From contig NZ_MSCT01000010.1 in NCBI RefSeq assembly GCF_001921865.1, positions 372,001-436,000 on the forward strand: DNA of 64,000 nucleotides, written 5' to 3'. Source of the stretch: Pseudomonas chlororaphis. Lineage in GTDB: Bacteria > Pseudomonadota > Gammaproteobacteria > Pseudomonadales > Pseudomonadaceae. Below are positions 25,144 to 34,074 of the stretch, one piece after another. Below the pieces are notes generated by a model that did not search any database, had not been told where the DNA came from, and saw only the letters and a list, made by a program, of their open reading frames with translations. Numbering within the stretch: the stretch's first letter is position 1; the number at the start of each line of letters is the position of its first letter. The position numbers were made by a program, and so were the translations under genes.

Positions 25144-25983
25144 TCAAGCGCCTTCTTGTGCGGCCAGGGCATTTTCCAGCGTGGCCCGCTCGTCGCTGAC
25201 CTGGCTCAGGATCTCGCTCCAATCGGCGCGCTGGTGCAGCGGGCTGCGCGCGATCAGGCTGTACAGGACGAAGAACGACTGATCCTCAGGCTGCTCCAGG
25301 CCTTGTGTCCTGGCGGTCTCCAGCAACGCCTGGACCTGTTGCAGGCGTTCGCCGTGGCAGTCGCTGGCAAAGGCCTCGGGGGCGATGTTTTCGGTTTGAG
25401 CCAGCAACTGTTCGGCCTGGGCGTCATGTTGCAGGCTGTGCATCATCGGTTCGTCCAGGCGTATCGGCTGGTAGTCGGGCACTTCGCTGTGCGCCGGGCC
25501 GGCAAAACGCTGCCAGGTGCCGGCGTCGTTGACCCACCAGGCGTCGAGCGGGCCAAACAGCCAGCGCTGCCAGGGCTGCTCGGTTTGCTGGTGCAGCAGG
25601 GGCACTACTTCGGCGCTGTAGCTGCGGATCAACAGCACGGCACCGTTGGCGTCCTGGCAGACCAGCGCATCGCCCAGGTGGGTGGCCAGCCGGTTGGCCG
25701 GCAGGGTGCTGCTCAGCCAGCCGGCCAGGCTCGCCCCAAGCCGTTCGCCGATGGCCATCAGCCGCTCGAAGGGCTGGCCGCTCATGTCCAGCAACAGCGG
25801 CCCGTCCTGACGCAGTTCGGCCAGTTCGGCCTGGTACATCAGGGGCCAGCGGGTGCCCTCCAGCTCGAGCAGGGCAGTGCGTTGCTCCGGGGCGAGCAGG
25901 GCTTGCTCGACGATGACTGCCATGTGCAGGTCCCGGGCGCCGGCATCGATCCAGTCCTGCTCGCTGTGGGTCAGGTCGCTCAT
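25144..25983 (-). CDS. DUF4123 type VI secretion effector chaperone
   Basis: 279 aa from ATG at 25983, which overlaps the vgrG stop as ATGA. N-terminal AVIVEQALLAPEQRTALLELEG, WPLMYQAEL and PLLLDMSG blocks are typical of DUF4123 (Tap/TEC) chaperones, which load effectors onto their cognate VgrG in the cytoplasm. Unusually, four immunity-like genes separate it from the effector gene, but operon position links it to both. Confidence 0.85.
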   Translation of the reverse strand: MSDLTHSEQDWIDAGARDLHMAVIVEQALLAPEQRTALLELEGTRWPLMYQAELAELRQDGPLLLDMSGQPFERLMAIGERLGASLAGWLSSTLPANRLATHLGDALVCQDANGAVLLIRSYSAEVVPLLHQQTEQPWQRWLFGPLDAWWVNDAGTWQRFAGPAHSEVPDYQPIRLDEPMMHSLQHDAQAEQLLAQTENIAPEAFASDCHGERLQQVQALLETARTQGLEQPEDQSFFVLYSLIARSPLHQRADWSEILSQVSDERATLENALAAQEGA

Positions 25984-28070
25984 GGGTGGGCTCCGGAAAG
26001 AATCGCCTGGCGTTGCCGGATGGCCTTGAGCAAGCACTCGACACAGATCCCCTTGGGCGGCGCCAGGCGCGGTATCGGCGCGTTCACACGGCCCAGCAGC
26101 AGGCCGCCGGCCTGGTCGGCATCGGCCAGTTTCAGCAAGCCCGGCAACAACGGCACCGCCGGCGTCCCGACCCCCGGCGCGCCGCCGGAGTTGATCTTCA
26201 CGTCCGCGCCGCTGATGGTCACGCCGCCGCCATCGAGTTTCACAAAGCTGCCGCCGGCCTTGGCGGTCAGTTCGGCGCCGGCCTCGATCACGACCTTCCC
26301 ACCGGCCTTGTAATGAATCTCCTGCCCGGCCTCGACAAATTGCGCGGTGCCGAGGTTGGCGTGCTGGGTCACGGCCACGGTGAGGTGGTCGTTGGCGCGG
26401 ACTTCGCTCTTGCGGTCCAGATGGGTGATGCGGTGTTCTTCGGCCTTGAGTTCGGTCAGGGCGTTGGCCTCGACCGTGTCGTGGCGTTCGTTGCCGATAT
26501 GGATGCGCTGATCGTGCTCGACGTTTTCGTCCCAGTCGCGCTGGGCGTGCAGGTAGATCTGCTCCGCGCCTTGCTTGTCTTCGATGCGCAGTTCGTTGTA
26601 GCCCTTGGCGCCGGGGCTGCTCAGGGTCTTGAAGGTGCTGCGGGTCTTGTTCGCCGGCAGATCGTAAGGCACCACGTTTTCCTTGTGGTACAGGCAGCCG
26701 GTGACCAGGGGCTGGTCGGGGTCGCCTTCGAGGAAGCTCACCAGCACTTCCATGCCGACCCGCGGGATGGCGATGCCGCCGTAGGCCTTGCCGGCCCAGC
26801 CGCTGGCGACGCGCAGCCAGCAGCTGCTGTTGTCGTCGCCCTGGCCGTCGCGGTCCCAGTGGAACTGCACCTTGATCCGCCCGTACTGATCGCAGTGGAT
26901 TTCTTCGCCCTTGGGCCCGGTGACCACGGCGGTCTGGCTACCCAGGGACTTGGGCTTGGGGTGGTCCAGGGGCGGGCGATAGTGGGCGTCCCAGGGGGTG
27001 GCGAGGAAGCGGTTGCGGTAGCCCTGGTGGAAGTCGTCCTTGTGGGCGGTGACGTCGCTGGTGATGTTTTCGCCCAGCACCTGCGGCTGCTTGCCTTCGT
27101 GGACCACTTCGAGCAACAGCCAGAGGTCGTTCCATTCGCTACGCGGGTGTTCGGCCAGGGTCAGGAAATGGCCGCTGGCCAGGCTCGGTTCGTCGCCTTT
27201 GCCTTCGGCCAGGCGGTAGTCGCTGCGGTGGCGTTCCAGGGCGCGGGTGGCCAGTTGCTTGCCGCGGGCCTGCTGGGTGAAGAGGCCGGGGTAGTCGTAG
27301 TCTTCCAGGTCCGGCATGAACGCGGACTTGGCCGCGCTTTCGGGCAACAGGCGCGGTTTCTCGAAGTCGTAGTCGCGGCGGCCGACGCGGCTGGTGCGGG
27401 TTTCCAGGCGCAGGTTGAAGTGCTTGATCACCGGCTGCTCGGCGGCCATGCCGGAGTCCTGCTGGTAGTTCACCGCCGCGAGCTTGCGGAACACCGTCTG
27501 GTCGTCGCCGAACACCAGGGTGTGGCCGCTGGCCGCATGCTGGAAGTGGAAGTGAATGCCTTCTTCTTCGCACAGGCGCTGGATGAAATGCAGGTCGGAC
27601 TCGTCGTACTGGGTGCAATACACCCGTTCCGGGTAGGTGGCGCCGAGCTGGAAACGGTAGGCGTCGGCGAGGATGCCGCGGGCCTCGAGGACCTGGGCGA
27701 TGATCTTCGGCACGCTGAGGTTCTGGAAGATTTTCTGGTTGACGCTGTGGCGCAGGTAGTTGAGCTGCGGGGTCAGGCTGATGCTGTAGCGGGTCAGCTT
27801 GCGCCCGGAATCGCCCTGGGCGATGCGGTACACCAGGCCGTGGATCAGGCCTTTACCGGTGCTGCCAAACGTCAGGCAGGCAGGTTTGTGCAGCAATGCC
27901 TGGAGATCCAGGTCGGGGCGCGCGCTGACCAGTTCGATATCGAAGCAGAAGGGTTGGTTGAGGGCTTCGCGGCCGACGAAACTGAGGACTTGCAGGTCGA
28001 CCGAGGCACCCTCGATCGTCAGGGAAATATGGGTCGCGTTAGCATCCAGCATGCCGTGAAATCCATCCAT
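25980..28070 (-). CDS. vgrG: Type VI secretion spike protein VgrG
   Basis: 696 aa from ATG at 28070; ATG at 28052 (MLDANATHISL) is an equally plausible start giving 690 aa. Gp27-like region (about 10-370, with GIHFHFQH and LVFGDDQ), gp5-like OB domain (KVQFHWDRDGQGDDNSSCWLRVASGWAGKAYGG), then DUF2345-type beta-helix (VVIEAGAELTAKAGGSFVKLDGGGV) and a short C-terminal extension containing CVEC. It forms the trimeric puncturing tip delivered by the T6SS. No structural tss genes are in the window, so this is an orphan vgrG island. Confidence 0.95.
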   Translation of the reverse strand: MDGFHGMLDANATHISLTIEGASVDLQVLSFVGREALNQPFCFDIELVSARPDLDLQALLHKPACLTFGSTGKGLIHGLVYRIAQGDSGRKLTRYSISLTPQLNYLRHSVNQKIFQNLSVPKIIAQVLEARGILADAYRFQLGATYPERVYCTQYDESDLHFIQRLCEEEGIHFHFQHAASGHTLVFGDDQTVFRKLAAVNYQQDSGMAAEQPVIKHFNLRLETRTSRVGRRDYDFEKPRLLPESAAKSAFMPDLEDYDYPGLFTQQARGKQLATRALERHRSDYRLAEGKGDEPSLASGHFLTLAEHPRSEWNDLWLLLEVVHEGKQPQVLGENITSDVTAHKDDFHQGYRNRFLATPWDAHYRPPLDHPKPKSLGSQTAVVTGPKGEEIHCDQYGRIKVQFHWDRDGQGDDNSSCWLRVASGWAGKAYGGIAIPRVGMEVLVSFLEGDPDQPLVTGCLYHKENVVPYDLPANKTRSTFKTLSSPGAKGYNELRIEDKQGAEQIYLHAQRDWDENVEHDQRIHIGNERHDTVEANALTELKAEEHRITHLDRKSEVRANDHLTVAVTQHANLGTAQFVEAGQEIHYKAGGKVVIEAGAELTAKAGGSFVKLDGGGVTISGADVKINSGGAPGVGTPAVPLLPGLLKLADADQAGGLLLGRVNAPIPRLAPPKGICVECLLKAIRQRQAILSGAHP

Positions 28071-28210
28071 TGAATAAGCAGGGGGCGGATGTTGCAGGAA
28101 TAAGCCAGTCGATTCAAGCCGCGGCGGCCGATGGCAATCGGCCATCTCGGACATTCAGAAAACTCTGTATTTACCGGGGCTTATGCCTGACTCTCGATCC
28201 GGCAAACGCC

Positions 28211-29014
28211 CTACAGGCATTGGCGCAGCTGGCTGTAGGGGATGCGCCGATGACCGCTCAGGGATTCCCGCAGCAGCCGGTCCAGCGAATGGCCTTCGGG
28301 CAGGTAATCGTCGCCGAAATCGCCATCGGCCAATTGGGTCGGGTGGGCGACCACCTCCAGCGAACCGGCGGGGCGCAAGCCTTCCAGCAAGTCCCGCGGG
28401 GTGCAGACGAATTGCACGCTGGCGCCGCTCAAACCGACGATGCGCCGGTTCAGGGCGCTCTTGAACAGGCGCTTGGCCAGGCCGATATTGCTCCCGACAT
28501 TGCGCGCCAGGCGCACCGGCACTCCGTGCTGCGCGGCGAAGCGGGCGACGATGGCGGCGATCGGCCACAGGTTGTGCACGTGCTGATGGGAGTCGATATG
28601 GCTCGGGCGCAGGCCTTGGTCGACGCAGCGCTGCCATTGCGCCTCGAGTTCGCCCCGGACCGCGGCCACGGCGCTGGCCGGCAGGCGCAGGACCGAGCGC
28701 GGCAGCCGCAGGTCGAACTCGCCGCTGCTGTTGCACAGGCGCTGCTGGCTGCGGATCGGCGCGCTCAGCGGTTCGCCGTAGGTCAGGTTGAAATGCAGGC
28801 CGATCCGCCCCTCCAGCCCATGCTCGCGGGCCAGCCGGCAGGCGTCGGCGAAGGCCGGCATGTTGGCCATCAGGGTCGCGGAGCTGATGGCTTCGCGCTG
28901 GAAGGCGCGCAGGACCAACTGGTTGTAGTCGGGGTCGAGGCCGAAGTCGTCGGCATTGACGATCACGGCCGGCAGGTTGGCCGCAGTCGCGGCGGTGTTC
29001 GCATGAGTGCTCAA
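28211..29014 (-). CDS. ChbG/YdjC-family carbohydrate deacetylase (hydrolase)
   Basis: 267 aa from a TTG at 29014 that overlaps the upstream stop as TTGA. VIVNADDFGL near residues 17-26, IGLHFNLTYGEPLS, and HIDSHQHVHNLWP carry the metal ligands of YdjC-family deacetylases, which remove N-acetyl groups from oligosaccharides. It is the last gene of the exopolysaccharide operon, so acting on the repeat unit or precursor is plausible. There is no signal peptide. Confidence 0.82.
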   Translation of the reverse strand: MSTHANTAATAANLPAVIVNADDFGLDPDYNQLVLRAFQREAISSATLMANMPAFADACRLAREHGLEGRIGLHFNLTYGEPLSAPIRSQQRLCNSSGEFDLRLPRSVLRLPASAVAAVRGELEAQWQRCVDQGLRPSHIDSHQHVHNLWPIAAIVARFAAQHGVPVRLARNVGSNIGLAKRLFKSALNRRIVGLSGASVQFVCTPRDLLEGLRPAGSLEVVAHPTQLADGDFGDDYLPEGHSLDRLLRESLSGHRRIPYSQLRQCL

Positions 29015-30141
29015 GGTCGGCTCTCTTTCGGTGGGCGGGCGGCACGGCGTTCGCGCCAGGTTTTGACATGGGGCTTGAGGGTTTGCCACAGGCGATCGGC
29101 AAGGCCCAGGAGCAGGCCGTCGGGGCGGCGTGAATAGAAGCTCCAGCGCTGGTGCTCGACCTGGCCGTTCATGCGTTCGTGCAGTTGATGGCTGGAACGG
29201 CTGAGGCTGACCCGCGAGGCGTCGACCCACTGCCAGCCGTCGTCGAGGCCCCAGCGAATCCACTCGTCGAGCAGCAGCCGGCCGCTGCCGAGGCTGGCGT
29301 AGTCCGGCAGGAAGGCGATGTTGTAGTCGTACAGCCGCCCACGCTCCAGCAAGCCCAGGCGATAGCTGATGCAGCGGCCCTGGTGTTCGAGCAGCACCAC
29401 CCGCACGCAACCGTCGGCGGCCAGCTCGCGCAGGGCGCTGCGCATCCACTGTTGGCGCCGGGCGCCGGAGAAGATCCCCAGGCCGTCCGCGCCTTTCCAG
29501 CTGGCCTGTTCCACCGCGCCGATGAAATCCAGCAGCGCGTCCATGCCTTCGCCGTCGGGGTTGACGCGAATCACCCGGGCATCGATCTCGGCGCAGCGTT
29601 TTTTCGCCCGGCGCAGTTCGTAGCGCAGGGGCTTGTCCCGGGCTTCCTCGCGGTCGGCCGCGACAATCCGGTGTTCCGGCGCCCGGCAACTGATGGCGCA
29701 GGCGCTGTAGCTGCTGTATTCACGCCAGCTCGCCAGGGCGCCGTCGGCCGCCAGCAGTTCGCTCAATTGCAGCCAGGCGTGGGGCAGCTCGCGGCGGATT
29801 TCCTCCAGGACCCGGGGCATGGCCGGCAGCGCCTGCGCGGTCGCCAGCAGGGCCAGGCGGTCGCTCAAGGGGAAGCCCAGGTGGCGCACCACCGGCCACG
29901 CCATGCCGGCCTTGCGTTCGCGGCCATGGACCAGCGGCAGGCACAGCACCAAGTGTTCGCCGTGCCAGCCGAGCAGCACCCGCAGCCGTTGCGTGGGCTC
30001 CAGCGCGAGCTCGGCGCCGCGCAGCCAAGCCAGGCGATTGAAAGGCGTGGCCGCGTCCACCGCGTCGTGCAGCTGCGCCAGGTCAGCGGCGGGAAAATCG
30101 GGGTCCAGCAGGCTCGGGCGCCAGTCGAAGCGGATCGTCAC
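29011..30141 (-). CDS. GNAT/BioF2-like (FemAB-fold) acyltransferase of the EPS locus
   Basis: 376 aa from GTG at 30141, overlapping the upstream stop as GTGA. The C-terminal half (about 170-330: LRYELRRAKKRCAEI, EQASWKG, GRCISYRLGLLERGRLYDYNIAFLPDYASLGSGRLLLDEWIRWGLDDG) is the Acetyltransf_6/BioF2-like GNAT domain common in EPS loci. It probably transfers an acyl or aminoacyl group to a sugar precursor; the substrate is unknown. Confidence 0.78.
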   Translation of the reverse strand: MTIRFDWRPSLLDPDFPAADLAQLHDAVDAATPFNRLAWLRGAELALEPTQRLRVLLGWHGEHLVLCLPLVHGRERKAGMAWPVVRHLGFPLSDRLALLATAQALPAMPRVLEEIRRELPHAWLQLSELLAADGALASWREYSSYSACAISCRAPEHRIVAADREEARDKPLRYELRRAKKRCAEIDARVIRVNPDGEGMDALLDFIGAVEQASWKGADGLGIFSGARRQQWMRSALRELAADGCVRVVLLEHQGRCISYRLGLLERGRLYDYNIAFLPDYASLGSGRLLLDEWIRWGLDDGWQWVDASRVSLSRSSHQLHERMNGQVEHQRWSFYSRRPDGLLLGLADRLWQTLKPHVKTWRERRAARPPKESRP

Positions 30142-30839
30142 AGCGGCTCCTCGCGCGCATCGCTCGGCGTTGCCGGTTGCGCCGGCCGCGACTTGCGCAG
30201 GTGCAGCAGGCGCGGCTGGTGGTAGGGCACGCGGCGATGGAAGTGCAGGCAGCGCAGCAGGCAATAGACGTGGATCGATTCGCCGACCTCGGTGAAGCCC
30301 ATGCGCACGTGCATCTTCAGCGCCGCCTGGTTGCGCACGTTGACCACCGCCCGGGTGGCCTGGAAGCCGCGCTCGCGGTAGTGATCCCAGAGCAGTTTCT
30401 GCGCCAGCACCACCACCCCGGTGCCGCGATACGGCGCGGCGCACTCGCCGGCGAACTGATAGATGCAGCCTGGCGGAACCCGCACCCAGCAGCGGTACAG
30501 CTGATCGTCGTAGTAGTCGCGCTCGTTGACCCAGATCATCAGCATCACGTCGCCGTCGGCATTGAGGTGGGCGATGCCGCGGCAACCCTTGTCGAGCAGG
30601 CCGCGGATCGCCGGCAACTGCGCGGCGAAGTACTTCTCGAAGGCCGGCAGCAGGGCGCGTTCGATCGGCACCTGGGGCCAGCGCCGGGCGCTGACCGGGC
30701 AGGGCACCGGCAGCGCCAGCGGGCGTTCGACGCTGAGCAATTCCCAGTGGTAATAGAAGTAGCGCTCGCACAGCACCCGCAGGCTGCCGCGCAGGCCTTT
30801 GCGGCGGATCTTTTCCAGCAAGGCGCTCAGTGGGTTCAT
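30138..30839 (-). CDS. GNAT family acetyltransferase of the EPS locus
   Basis: 233 aa from ATG at 30839, overlapping the upstream glycoside hydrolase gene as ATGA. The YRGTGVVVLAQKLLWDHYRERGFQ segment is the acetyl-CoA loop, followed by VVNVRNQAALKMHVRMGFTEV, standard GNAT motifs. Likely modifies a monosaccharide or carrier-linked intermediate of the polymer; this is inference from position. Confidence 0.78.
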   Translation of the reverse strand: MNPLSALLEKIRRKGLRGSLRVLCERYFYYHWELLSVERPLALPVPCPVSARRWPQVPIERALLPAFEKYFAAQLPAIRGLLDKGCRGIAHLNADGDVMLMIWVNERDYYDDQLYRCWVRVPPGCIYQFAGECAAPYRGTGVVVLAQKLLWDHYRERGFQATRAVVNVRNQAALKMHVRMGFTEVGESIHVYCLLRCLHFHRRVPYHQPRLLHLRKSRPAQPATPSDAREEPL

Positions 30840-32770
30840 AACGCGTTCCAGGTCAGGGCAAACAGGGTTTCGCCGGGCAGCTCGAAGCGCACGCGGCCAT
30901 CGCGGCATTCAACGCTGGCGGCGCGAGGCTGGTCGTCGGGGCCCAGCAGGCTCAGGGCGAACGGCGCGGCGCGGCACAGCTCGGGCGGGCCTTCCAGGCT
31001 CACCGCCTGCGCGCGCGCGGCCTTGTTCACCCCCAACAGGCTGTGGCGGCCGGCCTCGCGCATGGCCAGGGCATCGACCTCGAAGGCCGGGTTGTCCAGG
31101 GCCTGCACCGTGGCCAGCCAGTGCCGGGCAATGAATTGCTGGGCCACGGCCACCGGCTTGAGGCTGAACTGGCTGGCGCTGCGCTGGGCGAGCATGCCCT
31201 TGGGGTAGCCGGGTTCGTCGGCGGCCTGGAACCAGTTGAGCATGTCCAGCTGGCCGTCGGCCGAGGCGTTGATCGCCACCGAGGCCCACCACAGGCCGGC
31301 GTAATGGGTGTCTTGTTGATAGGGGCTAAGGTCCGGGCCGCTGGAGATATTGGTCTGGCTCAGCAGCAGGGCCTTGCGCGGCCGGCCGGTGGCGTCCAGG
31401 CCCACCAGCTCGGCGGCGGCGCGCACGCTGTCGCGGTAGCGGCGGGTGGCGAGCAGGTCGCGCACCATCCATTCGTGCCAGGCCAGGGCGTCGATGTCGT
31501 CGCCGTGCCGCGCCAGCAGCTTGCGCGCCCAGTCGATGCCGCGGCGTTGCCCGGCGCCGATCCGGAACGGCCCGTCGAGCAGGCGCGAACTGGCCGGCAT
31601 GGCGATCCGTACCCCGGCCGCGCGGGCCTCGGGGTTGGCCTTGACCTGGGCCAGCATGCGGTCGAAGTAGGCGGCGTAGGTGGCGTAGTCCGGGTAATTG
31701 AGGTTGGGTTCGTCGGCGAAGGCCAGGTAATGCAGGCCCTGGCCGGGCAGGCGCGCGCTGTCGGCCAGCCAGGCGTCGAGCCCGGCCAGGCTCTGGGCAT
31801 CGGCCGCCAGTACCGGCCGGCGCCCGGTGCCGGCCAGCAGGGTGATGTCGCGGTCGATGTTAAAGCGCTCGCGGTACAGCCGGCGAAAACCGATTTCGCG
31901 CTCGGGTTCCTGCTCGATCACATCGACGAAGCTGTAGAAGTTGGCCGCCCGGGCGTCGATCGCCTGCAACAGGCCGAAGGTCGACGACGGCGGCTGGGCA
32001 TAGGGCAGGGCGATGCCCAGGCGCGGGGTCGGCCCGAGGAGGGGCGCTTGCAGGTGCAGGCGCACCTCGCCGCGGGGCAGGCGCAGCGGTTGCAGTTGGC
32101 GGGCGTCCTGGGCGAACAGGTTGGCCGTGCCGTCGAGCCAGAACGCCGCCTTGCCGGCGCCGCCCAGGGACAGGCGCCAGACTTCGTCGCGCTCGGCCGG
32201 CGGCAGCGCCACCTGATCGAACTGCCCGTAATCCCCATGCTGTTCCAGGGCCAGGCGCACCTTGGCGCCGTCGCTCAGGCGGCTGGCCTGCAACAGGCTG
32301 ACGCCGCCGTAGTACTTGCCGGCGAGGATCGCCCGCTCGCCGGCCGCGACCTTGAAGAACAGCTCGGCGCCGCTGCGTACTTCGGCGCTGAAATGCACCT
32401 TGGTCGGCTCGAACTGCGCGGCCGTGCTGTCCTGGTGGCTGACGGTGAAACCGCGAAAGCTGTAGCCGGGAATCTGCAGGCGATAGTCGTCCGCCGCCGG
32501 CGCCAGTGCGATGTCTTGCTCGCCGTAGGCCTGGTCGGCGCGGATATCCAGTTGCCGCGCCAGCTGGCCGTCGGGTGCCAGCAGGTACAGCTTCTCGCGG
32601 TTGGCGTCGCTCTGCCAGGCCGGGCTCCAGCTGATGCGCAGGGTGTCCGGCTGGGCGGGGCGCAGGTACAGGCTGCCGTCGCGGATGCTCGACCATTGCA
32701 TGGGCTCGGCCCGGGCCCCGGAGGGCAGGCCCAGCAGCGCCAGGGCGGCGCAGAGCGCGGTTTTCAGCAT
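30836..32770 (-). CDS. Exported putative glycoside hydrolase (TIM-barrel-like) of the EPS locus
   Basis: 644 aa. Signal peptide (1-21, ..GARA), an N-terminal beta-rich region (about 25-240), then a likely (beta/alpha)8 catalytic part (about 250-520) with two acidic motifs spaced as in clan GH-A enzymes: HYLAFADEPN (Glu354) and LAWHEWM (Glu433), then a C-terminal beta domain. Secreted hydrolases such as PslG trim or edit the polymer in related loci. Family assignment is uncertain. It overlaps the flippase gene by 7 nt. Confidence 0.68.
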   Translation of the reverse strand: MLKTALCAALALLGLPSGARAEPMQWSSIRDGSLYLRPAQPDTLRISWSPAWQSDANREKLYLLAPDGQLARQLDIRADQAYGEQDIALAPAADDYRLQIPGYSFRGFTVSHQDSTAAQFEPTKVHFSAEVRSGAELFFKVAAGERAILAGKYYGGVSLLQASRLSDGAKVRLALEQHGDYGQFDQVALPPAERDEVWRLSLGGAGKAAFWLDGTANLFAQDARQLQPLRLPRGEVRLHLQAPLLGPTPRLGIALPYAQPPSSTFGLLQAIDARAANFYSFVDVIEQEPEREIGFRRLYRERFNIDRDITLLAGTGRRPVLAADAQSLAGLDAWLADSARLPGQGLHYLAFADEPNLNYPDYATYAAYFDRMLAQVKANPEARAAGVRIAMPASSRLLDGPFRIGAGQRRGIDWARKLLARHGDDIDALAWHEWMVRDLLATRRYRDSVRAAAELVGLDATGRPRKALLLSQTNISSGPDLSPYQQDTHYAGLWWASVAINASADGQLDMLNWFQAADEPGYPKGMLAQRSASQFSLKPVAVAQQFIARHWLATVQALDNPAFEVDALAMREAGRHSLLGVNKAARAQAVSLEGPPELCRAAPFALSLLGPDDQPRAASVECRDGRVRFELPGETLFALTWNAL

Positions 32771-34074
32771 GCCGCCTCCCGTGGGCGCAGCAACGCGCGC
32801 AACTGCATCAGGTCTTCGGGCAACAGGAACAGGGTGCGGTACCAGGCCACGCCGCTCAGGCGGCAATACATCGCCAGCATCGCCAGGCTTACCGCCAGGT
32901 ACGCCAGGGACGAGGCCAGCCCGGCGCCGACGATGCCCAGCCAGGGAATCAGCACGGCGTTGAGCGCCAGGTTGAGCAGCGCGCCGGCCCCCAGCAGCCA
33001 GGACAACGCGCCGGGGCGCTGCTTGCCCAGCAGGTCCAGGCGCAGGATGCTCGCGTAGCACAGGCCGAACAGCCCCGGCAGCAGCGCCAGCAGGGCCGGG
33101 TACGCCGGGCCGTAGGCGGCGCCGAACAGGGTGACGATCAGCCAGTGGCCGACCAGCGCCATGCCCAGGCAAGCGCCGAGCATCACCGTGGCGGTGATAC
33201 GCAGGGCCAGCGGGGTCAGGCGCTCGATGCCTTCGCCCTGTTGCAGCAGGCGCTTCATCAACGGCGTGGTCACCGCCTCGGGAATGATCAGCAGCAGCTC
33301 GGCGGCGGCGCTGGCCATGGCGTACAGGCCCAGCGCGACGGGGTCGAGCAGGGCGCCGATAAACAGGTAGTCGCAGCGCAGCATCAGCTGTTGCGAGAGC
33401 ACGCCGGGGTGGCTCTGGGCGCTGTAGCGCAGCAGCTTGCCTTGCTCGCCCGGCTGCCAGCGCAAGCGCAGACGGTGATAACGCCCCAGCCAGTACCAGC
33501 CCGCCAGCACCACCAGCAGCGTGCCGCCGAGCCAGCCGGCCAGCGCCGCCGACAGCGCCTGGTCGCGCCACAGCCACCACAGCACGACGAACAGCAGCAG
33601 CGGCAGCAGCGACTCCAGCAGGCGCAGGCCATTGAACGCGGCGACCCGGCCGTCGGCGTTGTGCAGGGTCAGCAGGCCACTCTTGAGCACGCTCAGCGGC
33701 ACCGCCAGCAATAGCAGCCAGGCGAAGGGCCCCAACTGCTGGGCGATCGGCCAGTCCTGGCCAAGGCTGTGCATCAGCGCCAGGCCGATCACCGTCAGCA
33801 CGCCGGCCAGCAGGCAGCCGTAGACCAGGATCTGGGTCAGCAGCAGGCCCATCGGCCGCTGCCGCGCCGCCTCGTAGCCCACCGCGGTATTCAGGCCGCC
33901 GCTGGTGAGCGCGGCGATCAGGTCGGGCAGAGCGCTGAGCAAGGCGAACAGGCCGCGGTCCGCCGGGCCCAGCAGGCGCGCCAGCAGCACGTTGCGCAGC
34001 AGGCGGATACCGATCATCGCCAGCCGCGTGCCCATGCTCAGCAGCAGGTGCCAGACATAGCCGTTGCGCTTCAT
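32764..34074 (-). CDS. Oligosaccharide flippase Wzx-like
   Basis: 436 aa with about 12-14 hydrophobic helices. The N-terminal RLAMIGIRLLRNVLLARLLGPADRGLFALL is the characteristic opening of Wzx/RfbX flippases of the MOP superfamily, which move undecaprenyl-linked repeat units across the inner membrane. The ATG overlaps the preceding NodB-type gene stop by 4 nt. Confidence 0.88.
   Translation of the reverse strand: MKRNGYVWHLLLSMGTRLAMIGIRLLRNVLLARLLGPADRGLFALLSALPDLIAALTSGGLNTAVGYEAARQRPMGLLLTQILVYGCLLAGVLTVIGLALMHSLGQDWPIAQQLGPFAWLLLLAVPLSVLKSGLLTLHNADGRVAAFNGLRLLESLLPLLLFVVLWWLWRDQALSAALAGWLGGTLLVVLAGWYWLGRYHRLRLRWQPGEQGKLLRYSAQSHPGVLSQQLMLRCDYLFIGALLDPVALGLYAMASAAAELLLIIPEAVTTPLMKRLLQQGEGIERLTPLALRITATVMLGACLGMALVGHWLIVTLFGAAYGPAYPALLALLPGLFGLCYASILRLDLLGKQRPGALSWLLGAGALLNLALNAVLIPWLGIVGAGLASSLAYLAVSLAMLAMYCRLSGVAWYRTLFLLPEDLMQLRALLRPREAAC

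Noticed and set aside
25986..28073. Long open frame (about 695 codons) on the plus strand across vgrG
   Set aside because: It is antisense to an unmistakable vgrG, has no family similarity and is rich in Val, Ala, Gly and Gln as expected for the complement of GC-rich coding DNA.
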